From positions 1,266,199 through 1,330,198 of the forward strand of contig NZ_LR733827.1 of NCBI RefSeq assembly GCF_902506535.1: a DNA stretch of 64,000 bases. Reading direction: 5' to 3'. Of this stretch, positions 41,789 through 50,507 are shown piece by piece. Both the position numbers and the translations under genes were made by a program. Under the pieces are notes generated by a model. That model did no database searches. It was given only the letters and a program-made list of their open reading frames with translations, and was not told where the DNA came from. The DNA is from Pseudomonas sp. 8Z (lineage in GTDB: Bacteria > Pseudomonadota > Gammaproteobacteria > Pseudomonadales > Pseudomonadaceae). Positions within the stretch are counted from its first letter, which is position 1; every line of letters begins with the position of its first letter.

Positions 41789-44152
41789 TCAGAACAAGCC
41801 AAGCTGGCCATCGAGCAAGCGCTCGAAGTCGCCGCCGACGAACGGCAGGATGGCGTCAGCCACTGGCTTCAACTGGCGACTGATGTAGTGTTCGTAGTCC
41901 ACCGGCGACAGCAGACGCTCCAACGGTTGCGGCCCGCCGGTGGTAATCAGGTAGCTGATCCAGCCGCCACGCTGATACTGCAAGGGACGCCCCAGGCGCT
42001 GGTTGTGCTCGTCGGCCAGGCGCGCGGCGCGTACGTGCGGCGGCACGTTGCGCTGGTAGTCGTCGAGGCGCCTGCGCAAACGCTTGCGATAGATCAGCAA
42101 TTCGTCCAGCTCACCAGCCAGGGTGCGTTTGACGTAATCGCGCACGTAGTCCGCATAGGGCTGACCGGAGAAGACCAGGCGGTACAGCTCCTGCTGAAAG
42201 CGCTGGGCCAGCGGCGACCAATCGCTGCGCACCGTCTCCAGGCCCTTGAACACCATGCGCTCGCTGCCATCGGCCGCGCACACCAAACCGGCATAGCGCT
42301 TCTTGCTGCCCTCTTCGGTGCCGCGAATGGTCGGCATAAGAAAGCGCCGGTAGTGCGTCTCGAACTGCAGCTCCAGCGCGCTGCTCAGGCCGTACTCATT
42401 CTGCAGATGCTCGCGCCACCAGGCGTTGACGCGGGCCACTAGCGCGCGACCAATTCGCGTCGCCTCATCCTCGTCATGGGGGCGGCCAAGCCAGACGAAG
42501 GTGGAGTCGGTGTCGCCGTAGATCACCGCATGCCCTTCGGCTTCGATCAGCTCGCGCGTGCGCTTCATGATCTGATGCCCACGCAGGGTGATGGACGACG
42601 CCAGGCGCGGGTCGAAGAAACGGCAACCGCTGGAGCCGAGCACGCCGTAGAAGGCGTTCATGATGATCTTCAGCGCCTGCGACAACGCCGCATTGCCGTC
42701 GCGTTTGGCTGCCTCGCGGCCCTGCCAGACACGCTCAACGATGGTCGGCAGGCAGTGCCGGGTACGCGAGAAACGCGCGCCGCGAAAACCCTCCACCGAG
42801 TGTTTGTCATCCGGCTGGTGCAGGCCTTCGATCAGCCCCAACGGGTCGATCAAAAAGCTGCGGATGATCGACGGATACAGGCTCTTGTAGTCCAGCACCA
42901 GCACCGAGTCGTACAGGCCGGGGCGCGAATCCATGACGAAGCCGCCGGGGCTGTTCTCGCCACGAATGTCGCCAAGGTTCGGCGCGACGTAGCCCAGGCG
43001 GTGCATGGGCGGCAGGTACAAATGGGTGAAGGCCGCCACCGAGCCGCCGCTGCGGTCGGCCGCCAGGCCGGTGACACTGGAGCGTTCGAGGAGGAAGGCG
43101 AGCAGATCGGTGTGGGCAAAAATCCGCGTAACCAGCTCGCAGTCCTTGAGGTTGTAGTGCGCCAGCGCCGGTTTGTCCTCATCGAACATGCGCTGGATCT
43201 CGTCCATCCGCGCATAGGGCGTGTCGATGGCCTTGCCCTCCCCGAGCAGGGTCTGCGCCACCGATTCAAGGCTGAACGAAGGGAAGCTCCAGGTGGCCGA
43301 GCGCAGCGCCTCGATGCCATCGATGATCAGCCGCCCCGCCGCCTCGGCGAAGTAGTGCTGGCTGCTGTTATGCTGGCGCCAGCCCATCACATCGCCGCCA
43401 CGCCCCAGCAGCAGCGGCACCTTGAGTTGCTCGGCGTGATCGCGCAGCACCCGCAGGTCGAACTGCACCAGGTTCCAGCCGATGATGCCATCGGGATCAT
43501 GGCGCTCTAACCAGCTATTCAGGCGCTCCAGCAACGCCTTGCGGCTGTCACAGTATTCGAAGTTGAAATCGACACCTGTGGCATCGCCATTGGCCGGGCC
43601 GAGCATATACACCTGACGCTGACCGCAGCCTTCCAGGGCGATGGAGTACAGCTCGCCAGTGGCGCTGGTCTCGATATCCAGCGACACCAGACGCAGCGCC
43701 GGGCGGTAATCGGCGGCGGGCTTGAGCGACTTGCACAGCAGGCTGCCGTCCTGCTGCTCAACGCCCTCGAAGCTGACAGAGGCGGTGATAAAGCGCTCCA
43801 TCAGGTAGCGATCCGGCGGGCGAATATCGGCCTCGTAGACATCGACACCGACCTGGCGCAGCTTCTTCTCCAACTGCAGCAACTGGCGGTACTGACGGCA
43901 GTACAGGCCCAGCACCGGACGGCGCTTGAAGTCGCGCAAGGCCAACTCGCGCAGCTCGACGCCCTTCTCATTGCGCAACAACGGCGCGGCCCAGGCACGC
44001 TGCTCAGCCGGGATGAAGGCGACCATCTCCTGGCACGGCAGGCGCACCTGGCGCGGGCCGGCATCGGTGGCCAGCCAGAAGGCCACTTCGGTGCCCTCCG
44101 GCGTGTCGCGCCAATGGCGGCTAAGCACGAAGCCTTGCTGGGGTTGCGTCAT
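41789..44152 (-). CDS. polB: DNA polymerase II
   Basis: This is a 787-residue family B DNA polymerase with 3'-5' proofreading. The exonuclease I motif is LVSLDIETS (Asp159, Glu161). Polymerase motif A is LDYKSLYPSIIRSFLIDP (from 420), the B region is ALKIIMNAFYGVLGSSGCRF, and motif C is YGDTDS (545-550). It acts in replication restart and lesion bypass after damage in relatives. I used the ATG at 44152; a reading from 44191 adds 13 residues with no family match. Confidence 0.95.
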   Translation of the reverse strand: MTQPQQGFVLSRHWRDTPEGTEVAFWLATDAGPRQVRLPCQEMVAFIPAEQRAWAAPLLRNEKGVELRELALRDFKRRPVLGLYCRQYRQLLQLEKKLRQVGVDVYEADIRPPDRYLMERFITASVSFEGVEQQDGSLLCKSLKPAADYRPALRLVSLDIETSATGELYSIALEGCGQRQVYMLGPANGDATGVDFNFEYCDSRKALLERLNSWLERHDPDGIIGWNLVQFDLRVLRDHAEQLKVPLLLGRGGDVMGWRQHNSSQHYFAEAAGRLIIDGIEALRSATWSFPSFSLESVAQTLLGEGKAIDTPYARMDEIQRMFDEDKPALAHYNLKDCELVTRIFAHTDLLAFLLERSSVTGLAADRSGGSVAAFTHLYLPPMHRLGYVAPNLGDIRGENSPGGFVMDSRPGLYDSVLVLDYKSLYPSIIRSFLIDPLGLIEGLHQPDDKHSVEGFRGARFSRTRHCLPTIVERVWQGREAAKRDGNAALSQALKIIMNAFYGVLGSSGCRFFDPRLASSITLRGHQIMKRTRELIEAEGHAVIYGDTDSTFVWLGRPHDEDEATRIGRALVARVNAWWREHLQNEYGLSSALELQFETHYRRFLMPTIRGTEEGSKKRYAGLVCAADGSERMVFKGLETVRSDWSPLAQRFQQELYRLVFSGQPYADYVRDYVKRTLAGELDELLIYRKRLRRRLDDYQRNVPPHVRAARLADEHNQRLGRPLQYQRGGWISYLITTGGPQPLERLLSPVDYEHYISRQLKPVADAILPFVGGDFERLLDGQLGLF

Positions 44153-44208
44153 TGGGATTGGGTCACGGGTTACAAGAAAGGCCATGGGCACCTGTAGGAG
44201 CGGCTTTC

Positions 44209-44263
44209 GGCTCTGGCATCCTGCTTCGCTCTAACTCCTGCATCCATGCAGTCGCAGCCGCGA
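44209..44263 (-). repeat. Fragment related to long repeat element B
   Basis: GGCATCCTGCTTCGCTCTAA then CTCCTGCATCCATGCAGTCG is nearly the same as the minus-strand reading of 29727-29787 in copy B. Confidence 0.7.
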
Positions 44264-44363
44264 CAGTCGCCGCTAAAAACCCTCCCACAGGAGCATGTAC
44301 TGCAAACTGGCCGACCATTCTACGCCAGCGGTTACAATGGCGCCTTTTCCGCGGAACAACGCG

Positions 44364-44792
44364 ATGAGCGACACACCTCCCTATGGCACCGGCGATGCCT
44401 CCTACCAGGCCGCAGGCGGTATCGACAGCCTGCGCCGCCTGGTCGATGACTTCTACCAACTGATGGACGAACGCCCAGAAGCCGCCGCCCTACGTGCCCT
44501 GCACCCGGCCGACCTGAGCGCCTCACGCGACAAGCTGGCGTGCTTTCTCAGCGGCTGGCTGGGCGGGCCGCGGCTGTTCGCCGAGAAGTACGGCAGCATC
44601 AGCATCCCGGCCTTTCATGCCCAGTGGCCAATCGACCAGGCGCTGGCGGAAAGCTGGCTAAGCTGCATGGCCGGTGCCGTCGCCCAGCAGAACTATGAAC
44701 CGGCCTTCGCCGACTACCTGCTGACCCAACTGCGCGTCCCCGCTGAACGCTCGGTACAGGCCAGCCAAAACCGTCACCGCAAGGAACCCTGA
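44364..44792 (+). CDS. Group II truncated hemoglobin
   Basis: This is a 142-residue heme protein. It begins with DTPPYGTGDASYQAAGGIDS, has the B-E region LVDDFYQLMDERPEAAALRA and then LHPADLSASRDKLACFLSGW, and LGGPRLFAEKYG, with FHAQWPIDQ providing the proximal His region. Relatives bind O2/NO or act in redox stress. It is first in a compact operon: one base separates it from the FKBP gene. The ATG at 44364 is preferred; the upstream frame overlaps the promoter. Confidence 0.9.
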   Translation: MSDTPPYGTGDASYQAAGGIDSLRRLVDDFYQLMDERPEAAALRALHPADLSASRDKLACFLSGWLGGPRLFAEKYGSISIPAFHAQWPIDQALAESWLSCMAGAVAQQNYEPAFADYLLTQLRVPAERSVQASQNRHRKEP

Positions 44793-44793
44793 T

Positions 44794-45132
44794 ATGTCTG
44801 ACCAACTGATCATCGAAGACCTGCAAATCGGCGACGGCAAGGCCGTGGTCAAGGGCGCCCTGATCACCACCCAATATCGCGGCTGGCTGGCCGACGGCAG
44901 CGAGTTCGACTCCTCCTGGTCGCGCGGCAAACCGTTCCAGTGCGTGATCGGTACTGGCCGGGTAATCAAGGGCTGGGATCAGGGTCTGATGGGCATGCAG
45001 GTCGGCGGTAAGCGCAAGTTGCAGGTGCCCGCGCACCTGGGTTATGGCGAGCGCAGCATAGGTGCGATTCCACCCAACTCCGATCTGACCTTCGAAATCG
45101 AGCTACTGGAAGTGCTGACCCGCGATGACTGA
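44794..45132 (+). CDS. FKBP-type peptidyl-prolyl cis-trans isomerase
   Basis: This is a 112-residue single-domain FKBP with no signal peptide, so it is cytoplasmic. Family residues are VKGALITTQYRGWLADGSEF, DSSWSRGKPFQCVIGTGRVI, KGWDQGLMGMQVGGKRKL and the C-terminal IPPNSDLTFEIELLEV. It is the middle gene of globin-FKBP-methyltransferase and overlaps the next gene by eight bases. Confidence 0.93.
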   Translation: MSDQLIIEDLQIGDGKAVVKGALITTQYRGWLADGSEFDSSWSRGKPFQCVIGTGRVIKGWDQGLMGMQVGGKRKLQVPAHLGYGERSIGAIPPNSDLTFEIELLEVLTRDD

Positions 45133-46051
45133 CAGCGCCCTCACCACCCTGCGCCAGCACCTGCTGCAGGCGCTGGAAACCCCACCCGGCCGCGAGACAC
45201 GACGCCTGTTCCATGGCCGTGGCCGCTGCTGGCCTGGACTGGAACAGATCACTGTCGACTGGCTGTCCGGCATCGTACTGGTGATGCTGTTTCGCGAGCC
45301 GTCGCCGGCACTCAAGCCGCTGCTGATCGAATTGCTGGCGACACCGCAATGGCAGGCCAGCGGCGCACGCGGCCTGCTGCTGCAACACCGCTACGTGCAG
45401 GGCAGCGAGAGCGAATGGCTGGTCGGCGAGTCGCAGGCGCAATGGCCGATCATCGAGGACGGCCTGCACTACCTGCTTGACCTGGGCAGCAAGCAGAACA
45501 GCGGCCTGTTCCTCGATATGCGCCTGGGTCGCCAGTGGGTGCGCCAGCAGGCTGCCGGCAAACGCGTGCTCAACCTGTTCGCCTACACCTGCGGCTTCTC
45601 CGTGGCGGCCATCGCCGGTGGCGCCGCGCACGTGGTCAACCTGGACATGGCCCGCGCCGCGCTGTCACGCGGGCGTGAAAACCACCGCCTGAACGGCCAT
45701 GACCTGGGCCGTGTGGAGTTTCTCGGCCACGAGCTGTTCAAGTCCTGGGGCAAGGTGCGCAAGAGTGGGCCGTACGATCTGGTGATCATCGACCCGCCGA
45801 GTTTTCAGAAAGGCAGCTTCGCCCTCACCCAGGACTACGCCAAGATTCTCCGGCGCCTGCCCGAGTTGCTGAGCGAGCACGGCACCGTGCTGGCCTGCGT
45901 CAATGACCCGGATATCGGCCCTGACTTTCTCATTGATGGCATGGCCGCCGAGGCGCCGCAACTGCGCTTCATCGAGCGCCTGGATAACCCGCCAGAGTTC
46001 CCCGATATCTCGCCTGAGAGCGGCCTGAAGGCGCTGGTGTTCCAACTGTAG
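45125..46051 (+). CDS. Class I SAM-dependent methyltransferase (RlmK/RlmI-like)
   Basis: This is a 308-residue protein resembling the C-terminal half of RlmL/RlmK-type 23S rRNA methyltransferases: SGLFLDMRLGRQWVRQQAAG, the SAM motif VLNLFAYTCGFSVAAIAGGA, and DLVIIDPPSFQKGSFALTQD (the DPPSF catalytic motif). It most likely methylates rRNA or a related RNA, but the exact site is unknown. It overlaps the FKBP gene by eight bases. Confidence 0.87.
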   Translation: MTDSALTTLRQHLLQALETPPGRETRRLFHGRGRCWPGLEQITVDWLSGIVLVMLFREPSPALKPLLIELLATPQWQASGARGLLLQHRYVQGSESEWLVGESQAQWPIIEDGLHYLLDLGSKQNSGLFLDMRLGRQWVRQQAAGKRVLNLFAYTCGFSVAAIAGGAAHVVNLDMARAALSRGRENHRLNGHDLGRVEFLGHELFKSWGKVRKSGPYDLVIIDPPSFQKGSFALTQDYAKILRRLPELLSEHGTVLACVNDPDIGPDFLIDGMAAEAPQLRFIERLDNPPEFPDISPESGLKALVFQL

Positions 46052-46112
46052 CCCGGATGAAATCCGCGAGTTGCCAGCCCCGGATTACGGCGTCGTGATG
46101 ACAGCGACGGCC

Positions 46113-46565
46113 TCAATCAACCAGCGTGCAGGCCATCACCAGCGCGTCTTCGCGGCCACCCACTGCTGGGTAGTAATCGCGACGCCGACCGACTTCATTG
46201 AAGCCAAAACGCTCGTACAGGCGATAGGCACTTTGGTTGCTGGCGCGCACTTCGAGGAAGCACTCACGCCCGCCCAGCGCATGGGCCTCTTGCATCAGGT
46301 GTTCGAGCAGGCGCAGGCCGAGGCCACGGCCCTGACTCTCCGGTTTGACGGTGATATTGAGCAGGTGTGCTTCATCGAGGATCAGGTTGATCACGCCATG
46401 ACCAACCTGCTGGTTGCCTTCGAACATTAGCCAGCAGTTATAGGACTTGAGGCTGTCGGTGAAGATGCCGCGCGTCCAAGGGTGACTGAAGGCGGCATAT
46501 TCGATCTTCAGCACGGCATCGAGATCCGCCTCGGTCATCGGGCGGAAGGAAATCGCATCGCTCAT
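46113..46565 (-). CDS. rimI: Ribosomal protein bS18 N-alpha-acetyltransferase
   Basis: This is a 150-residue GNAT acetyltransferase. The family features are ISFRPMTEADLDAVLKIEYA, FSHPWTRGIFTDSLKSYNCW, the acetyl-CoA loop VKPESQGRGLGLRLLEHLMQ and LEVRASNQSAYRLYERFGFN. I used the ATG at 46565. It follows holD after 32 bases, the same order as in E. coli. Confidence 0.93.
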   Translation of the reverse strand: MSDAISFRPMTEADLDAVLKIEYAAFSHPWTRGIFTDSLKSYNCWLMFEGNQQVGHGVINLILDEAHLLNITVKPESQGRGLGLRLLEHLMQEAHALGGRECFLEVRASNQSAYRLYERFGFNEVGRRRDYYPAVGGREDALVMACTLVD

Positions 46566-46597
46566 TGAGGGAAACTCGGGCACAAAGACGGGGGTTC

Positions 46598-47413
46598 TCA
46601 GGATTGAGCAGGAGCTAACCAGCGCTGACGCGTGCGTCGCATGGCCTGCCACAGCTCACGCTTGCGGGTGGGTTCATCCATTAACAGCTCCAGGCCCGGC
46701 AAGGCCCAGCAGGCGCCAAGGCCCTCGACCTGCAGCTCGCGGTTGTAGCTGTGCTCGTCACCCTCGCCGGCAAAACGAATGGCCGGCAAGCCGACCAGCC
46801 ACAGGCAGGCGCTGGGCTGCTCTTCCAGGCGCGCAGCGACGAAGCTCTGCACGAACTCCAGCGCCGCTTCCGGGCCCTGATCCATCTGGCCACGCACCAG
46901 CAGCGGCCAGCGTACCGGCTCGCCGAGCAATTGCGGGCTGTCCGGCAGGCCAGCAGCGCGCAGCAAGTCCTTGAGCAGGATGTAGGCCGGGTCGCGGCTT
47001 TGAAACGGCTCGCCAGTGGGCAATTCGACCAGCAGGGCGCAATCGCCGGCACGCAGCAACTGCAGGGAGAAGCGTGGCGGTGGCGCGCTAACGCGGGCCG
47101 GTTTTTCTTCGATCGGTTCTGGTTCTGCCACTGGCGCTTCGGCAGCCGCCTGGTGCGGCTGCACGCCGGGGCGTGGCACCTCGATCTTCGGCCGCTCAAC
47201 CGGCGCCTGGCGTACCGTCTCGGCAACGACGGCCAGCGGCTCGCGGATGGCTTCCTGCGGCACTTCGGCAGGCGGCGGCGCCAGCAATTCGGCGCGCGAC
47301 GGCGCGGCGAAAGGCAGCTCGGTGCGTGGCAACCAGGTGGCCACCTGCATGGCATCGAGGTAGGCGCGGCGGCGCAGCTCGGTGTTCACAGCAGCAGTAT
47401 CCCGTTGGGTCAT
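46598..47413 (-). CDS. holD: DNA polymerase III psi subunit, divergent pseudomonad type
   Basis: This is a 271-residue protein, about twice E. coli HolD (137 residues). The N-terminus RRRAYLDAMQVATWLPRTEL matches the short psi peptide region, followed by a Pro/Glu/Ala-rich linker (about 60-120). The C-terminal domain ends PGLELLMDEPTRKRELWQAM, like the ANPTARAALWQQI end of E. coli HolD. A divergent, long psi has been described in pseudomonads, and the holD-rimI order supports the call. Some annotations label this family as hypothetical. I used the ATG at 47413. Confidence 0.75.
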   Translation of the reverse strand: MTQRDTAAVNTELRRRAYLDAMQVATWLPRTELPFAAPSRAELLAPPPAEVPQEAIREPLAVVAETVRQAPVERPKIEVPRPGVQPHQAAAEAPVAEPEPIEEKPARVSAPPPRFSLQLLRAGDCALLVELPTGEPFQSRDPAYILLKDLLRAAGLPDSPQLLGEPVRWPLLVRGQMDQGPEAALEFVQSFVAARLEEQPSACLWLVGLPAIRFAGEGDEHSYNRELQVEGLGACWALPGLELLMDEPTRKRELWQAMRRTRQRWLAPAQS

Positions 47414-47476
47414 TCGAGTGGGGGGCGATTGTCGCGTGAATCGCCGGTCGCGGATAGCCCCAAGGCGTCGCGCCAC

Positions 47477-47514
47477 AACGACAAAGGGACCGCCGCGGCG
47501 ATCCTTTTGTCGTT
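47477..47514 (-). terminator. Probable terminator downstream of the lactonase-fold gene
   Basis: AACGACAAAAGGATCGCC on the minus strand is mirrored imperfectly by GGCGGTCCCTTTGTCGTT. The T-run is weak. Confidence 0.55.
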
Positions 47515-47529
47515 ACGGTTCACAAGCCC

Positions 47530-48660
47530 TCAGGGCTTGGTCTGCAGAATCTCGATCCACAGGGCACCGTCGCCCGATTTGGCTTCGCTAACACGCTTGA
47601 TCTGGCCCTTGTCGCCGATAGCGTAGCTGCCGACCGTCTGGCTTTTCTCGCCGGTCACCAGCAGCCATTTACCGCTGGGGAAGAAGGCGATGTTACGCGG
47701 CTGCTTTTCCTCGACCGGGTAGTTGCCCAAAAAGCTCAGGCTGCCGCTGTCAGGGTCGACCGCGAAGGCCGATACCGAGCTGGTGGTGCGTTCGGTGATG
47801 TAGAGCAAGGTGCCGTCCGGCGACAGGCGAATGTCGGCGGCCCAGATACGCGGCGTCGGGTCATCCTTGAGGTCGTTGTTGGCGGCGCTGCGCGCTTCGC
47901 CATGGGCCAAACCCAGCGACGCCGGGATGCCATTGGCTTCGCTGACGTGCTTGAGTGCACCGCTACGCTCGTCGATGGCATAACCGGTGACAGTGCCGCT
48001 CAGCTCACCGACGACATACAGGAACTTGCCGTTGGGCGAGAACGCGATGTGCCGTGGCCCGGTCTTGGCCGCCGTACTGGCGTAACCATCACCGATGGGC
48101 GTGAGTACACCGGTGCGCTTGTCCTGGCTGAACTGCAGCACCTTATCGGCACCGAGGTTGCCGGCGTAGACGAAGCGGTCACTCAAATCCGAACGAATCG
48201 AGTGGGCGAAAGGCCCGGTTTTGTAGATCAGAGCTTTGTCCGCCACCTGCCCGTTCGGCTCGATCGCTTGCACACTGAGCAAGGCCCCACCGTAGGAGGC
48301 TGCCATCAGGAAACGCCCGCTACGATCCGTGGAGAGATAAGCCATGCTGTCAGCCAAAGGCGCCTGACTGAGCTTCTCCAGATGCCCGCTTTTGCCATCG
48401 ATGCGATACGTCAGCACGGTGAATGGCGCAACACGCTGCGCGGCGAACAGCAGCGTGCCATCGGGCGACAACGCCATCGGGTTGACCTTGTCACCCGCCG
48501 GAATCTGCTCGACAAGGGTGATGGCGCCACTCTGCTCATCCAGTCGGTACTGCGAAATCAGTCCGTCATTGGGGCTGGAGATATAGGCGAAGGAGGCGGC
48601 ATGGGCGGAGGTCGCCAGCGTTGAGGCAAGCACGGAGGCGATTACGAGTGGTCTGATCAT
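47530..48660 (-). CDS. Secreted lactonase-family (YbhE-like) beta-propeller
   Basis: This is a 376-residue protein with a signal peptide of 21 residues (RPLVIASVLASTLATSAHA, cut before ASF), so it is periplasmic. Repeated blades carry SPDGTLLF/SPNGKFLYV/SPDGTLLYI motifs (MALSPDGTLLFAAQRVAP, IAFSPNGKFLYVVGELSG, IRLSPDGTLLYITERTTS), the pattern of the 6-phosphogluconolactonase YbhE/Pgl family. A periplasmic location makes a pentose-phosphate role unlikely. The true substrate is unknown. Confidence 0.85.
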   Translation of the reverse strand: MIRPLVIASVLASTLATSAHAASFAYISSPNDGLISQYRLDEQSGAITLVEQIPAGDKVNPMALSPDGTLLFAAQRVAPFTVLTYRIDGKSGHLEKLSQAPLADSMAYLSTDRSGRFLMAASYGGALLSVQAIEPNGQVADKALIYKTGPFAHSIRSDLSDRFVYAGNLGADKVLQFSQDKRTGVLTPIGDGYASTAAKTGPRHIAFSPNGKFLYVVGELSGTVTGYAIDERSGALKHVSEANGIPASLGLAHGEARSAANNDLKDDPTPRIWAADIRLSPDGTLLYITERTTSSVSAFAVDPDSGSLSFLGNYPVEEKQPRNIAFFPSGKWLLVTGEKSQTVGSYAIGDKGQIKRVSEAKSGDGALWIEILQTKP

Positions 48661-48816
48661 GATGGAGGGCCTAGCTATTGTGATTATTGTGGTCAGTCAT
48701 CGTATGACCATGTAACTATTTATTGCAATGGCCTTGTAGACGCCCATAGCTTCAAGCCCCTACATCTTCAGCCGATATGCATAACGACAATAATCAGCCC
48801 GCCTCCTGAGACTTAT

Positions 48817-50442
48817 ATGCTGCTACGCAATTGCAACATTGCCCCCCGAGCTGCCTTTAGCTTTGCCCTGATCGCCTTGATGGTGGCTTTTCTCGGCATT
48901 TTCTCGCTCGTCACCATGTCGAGCATCCGCGAGCGCGCCACCCATATCGAAACCAACTGGGTGCCCAGCATCCGCGCCGTCGATGCAATCCGCGAAAACA
49001 TGCTGCGTATCCGCACCATTTCCCTACGCGTGGCGCTGGATCCTGACCCGAAGAACATCGACACCTACATGGGCCAGTATGACGTCCGCAACAAGGTGCT
49101 CGAACAGAACCTTCGCGACTTCGAACCGTTCATCGATACACCCGATGAAAAACGCATCTATGAGCAGTTCCGCCGTGACTTCGCCGCCTACCAACGCGGC
49201 ATGACCGACTCCTTCGTGCTGGCGCGTAGCGCAGACCGCGAGGCGCTCAACAAGCTGTTGCTGGTGGACATGAAGCCAGTGGTCGACGGCACCGGCGCCC
49301 AGCTTGCCGAACTTGGCGATATCTACAGCAAAGGCATCGCGCAGGAAGGCCAGATATCGGCGGATGAATACGCCAGTTCGCAATTGATCGTTATTCTCGT
49401 GATCGCCCTTGCCGCGTTGGTCACCGTGCTGCTGGCCTGGCTGCTGACACGCAGCATCGTCGCTCCGCTGACAAGCGCCGTGGAGGCTGCTCAGCATGTT
49501 GCAGAAGGCGACCTGACCCAGCGTATCGAGGTGGCCGGGCGTGACGAGGTCAGCCAGTTGCAAACCTCGCTCGCACAAATGCAGCAGCGCCTGCGCGACA
49601 CCCTGGCCGAGATCAGCGGCTCCTCGACTCAACTCGCAGCCGCCGCCGAAGAGCTCCATGCCGTGACCGAAGAAGCAGGTCGCGGCATCCAGCGACAAAA
49701 CGATGAGATCGAGCAAGCCGCCACCGCCGTCAATGAAATGAGTGCAGCGGTCGACGAGGTGGCGCGCAACGCCGTATCCACCTCGGAGGCGTCGAAGAGC
49801 TCCAACCAGTCAGCGCAGGCCGGTCAGGCCCGTGTTTCGGCAACCATCGCGGCCATCAGCGACCTGTCCGGCGAAGTGGAAAGCACCTCCTCACTGGTAC
49901 AGCGCGTCGCCGAACAATCGCAGGAAATCGGCAAGGTGCTTGACGTGATTCGCGCCATCGCCGAGCAAACCAACCTGCTGGCGCTCAACGCCGCCATCGA
50001 GGCCGCTCGCGCCGGGGAATCCGGTCGTGGCTTCGCCGTGGTGGCCGACGAGGTGCGCGCCCTCGCCCACCGCACGCAAAACTCCACTCAGGAGATCGAG
50101 CAGATGGTCTCCAGCATGCGTAGCGGCGCCAGCCAGGCGCTGGACTCGATGCAATCGAGCAGCGAGCGGGCACGCGCCACTCGTGAACTGGCGCAAAGCG
50201 CCGGCAGCGCACTGAACGAAATCACCGAAGGCATCAGCGAGATGTACGAACGCAACCTGGTGATCGCCAGTGCCGCAGAAGAGCAGGCGCAGGTGGCGCG
50301 CGAGGTGGATCGCAACCTGGTGAACATCCGCGACCTGTCCGTGCAGTCGGCCACTGGCGCCCAACAGACCAGCGCCTCCAGCCATGAGCTGTCGCGCCTG
50401 GCCACTAACCTCAATCAGTTGGTGGGGCGTTTCAGGGTCTGA
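48817..50442 (+). CDS. Methyl-accepting chemotaxis protein with 4HB ligand domain
   Basis: This is a 541-residue chemoreceptor. Membrane helix 1 is about 11-33 (AAFSFALIALMVAFLGIFSL). A periplasmic four-helix-bundle domain follows (IETNWVPSIRAVDAIRENML, typical 4HB_MCP), then helix 2 near 189-211, HAMP (SIVAPLTSAVEAAQHVAEGD) and a signalling domain with the hairpin tip IAEQTNLLALNAAIEAARAG. No C-terminal pentapeptide for CheR is evident. The ligand is unknown. A terminator follows. Confidence 0.93.
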   Translation: MLLRNCNIAPRAAFSFALIALMVAFLGIFSLVTMSSIRERATHIETNWVPSIRAVDAIRENMLRIRTISLRVALDPDPKNIDTYMGQYDVRNKVLEQNLRDFEPFIDTPDEKRIYEQFRRDFAAYQRGMTDSFVLARSADREALNKLLLVDMKPVVDGTGAQLAELGDIYSKGIAQEGQISADEYASSQLIVILVIALAALVTVLLAWLLTRSIVAPLTSAVEAAQHVAEGDLTQRIEVAGRDEVSQLQTSLAQMQQRLRDTLAEISGSSTQLAAAAEELHAVTEEAGRGIQRQNDEIEQAATAVNEMSAAVDEVARNAVSTSEASKSSNQSAQAGQARVSATIAAISDLSGEVESTSSLVQRVAEQSQEIGKVLDVIRAIAEQTNLLALNAAIEAARAGESGRGFAVVADEVRALAHRTQNSTQEIEQMVSSMRSGASQALDSMQSSSERARATRELAQSAGSALNEITEGISEMYERNLVIASAAEEQAQVAREVDRNLVNIRDLSVQSATGAQQTSASSHELSRLATNLNQLVGRFRV

Positions 50443-50460
50443 GACAGACAGTCGCTACAA

Positions 50461-50491
50461 AGAAAAAGGATCGCCGAGGCGATCCTTTTTT
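50461..50491. terminator. Bidirectional intrinsic terminator
   Basis: GGATCGCC GA GGCGATCC is followed by TTTTTT and preceded by AAAAA. It lies between the convergent MCP and carboxynorspermidine synthase genes. Confidence 0.9.
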
Positions 50492-50507
50492 CATGCTGCG
50501 CAGCGAA

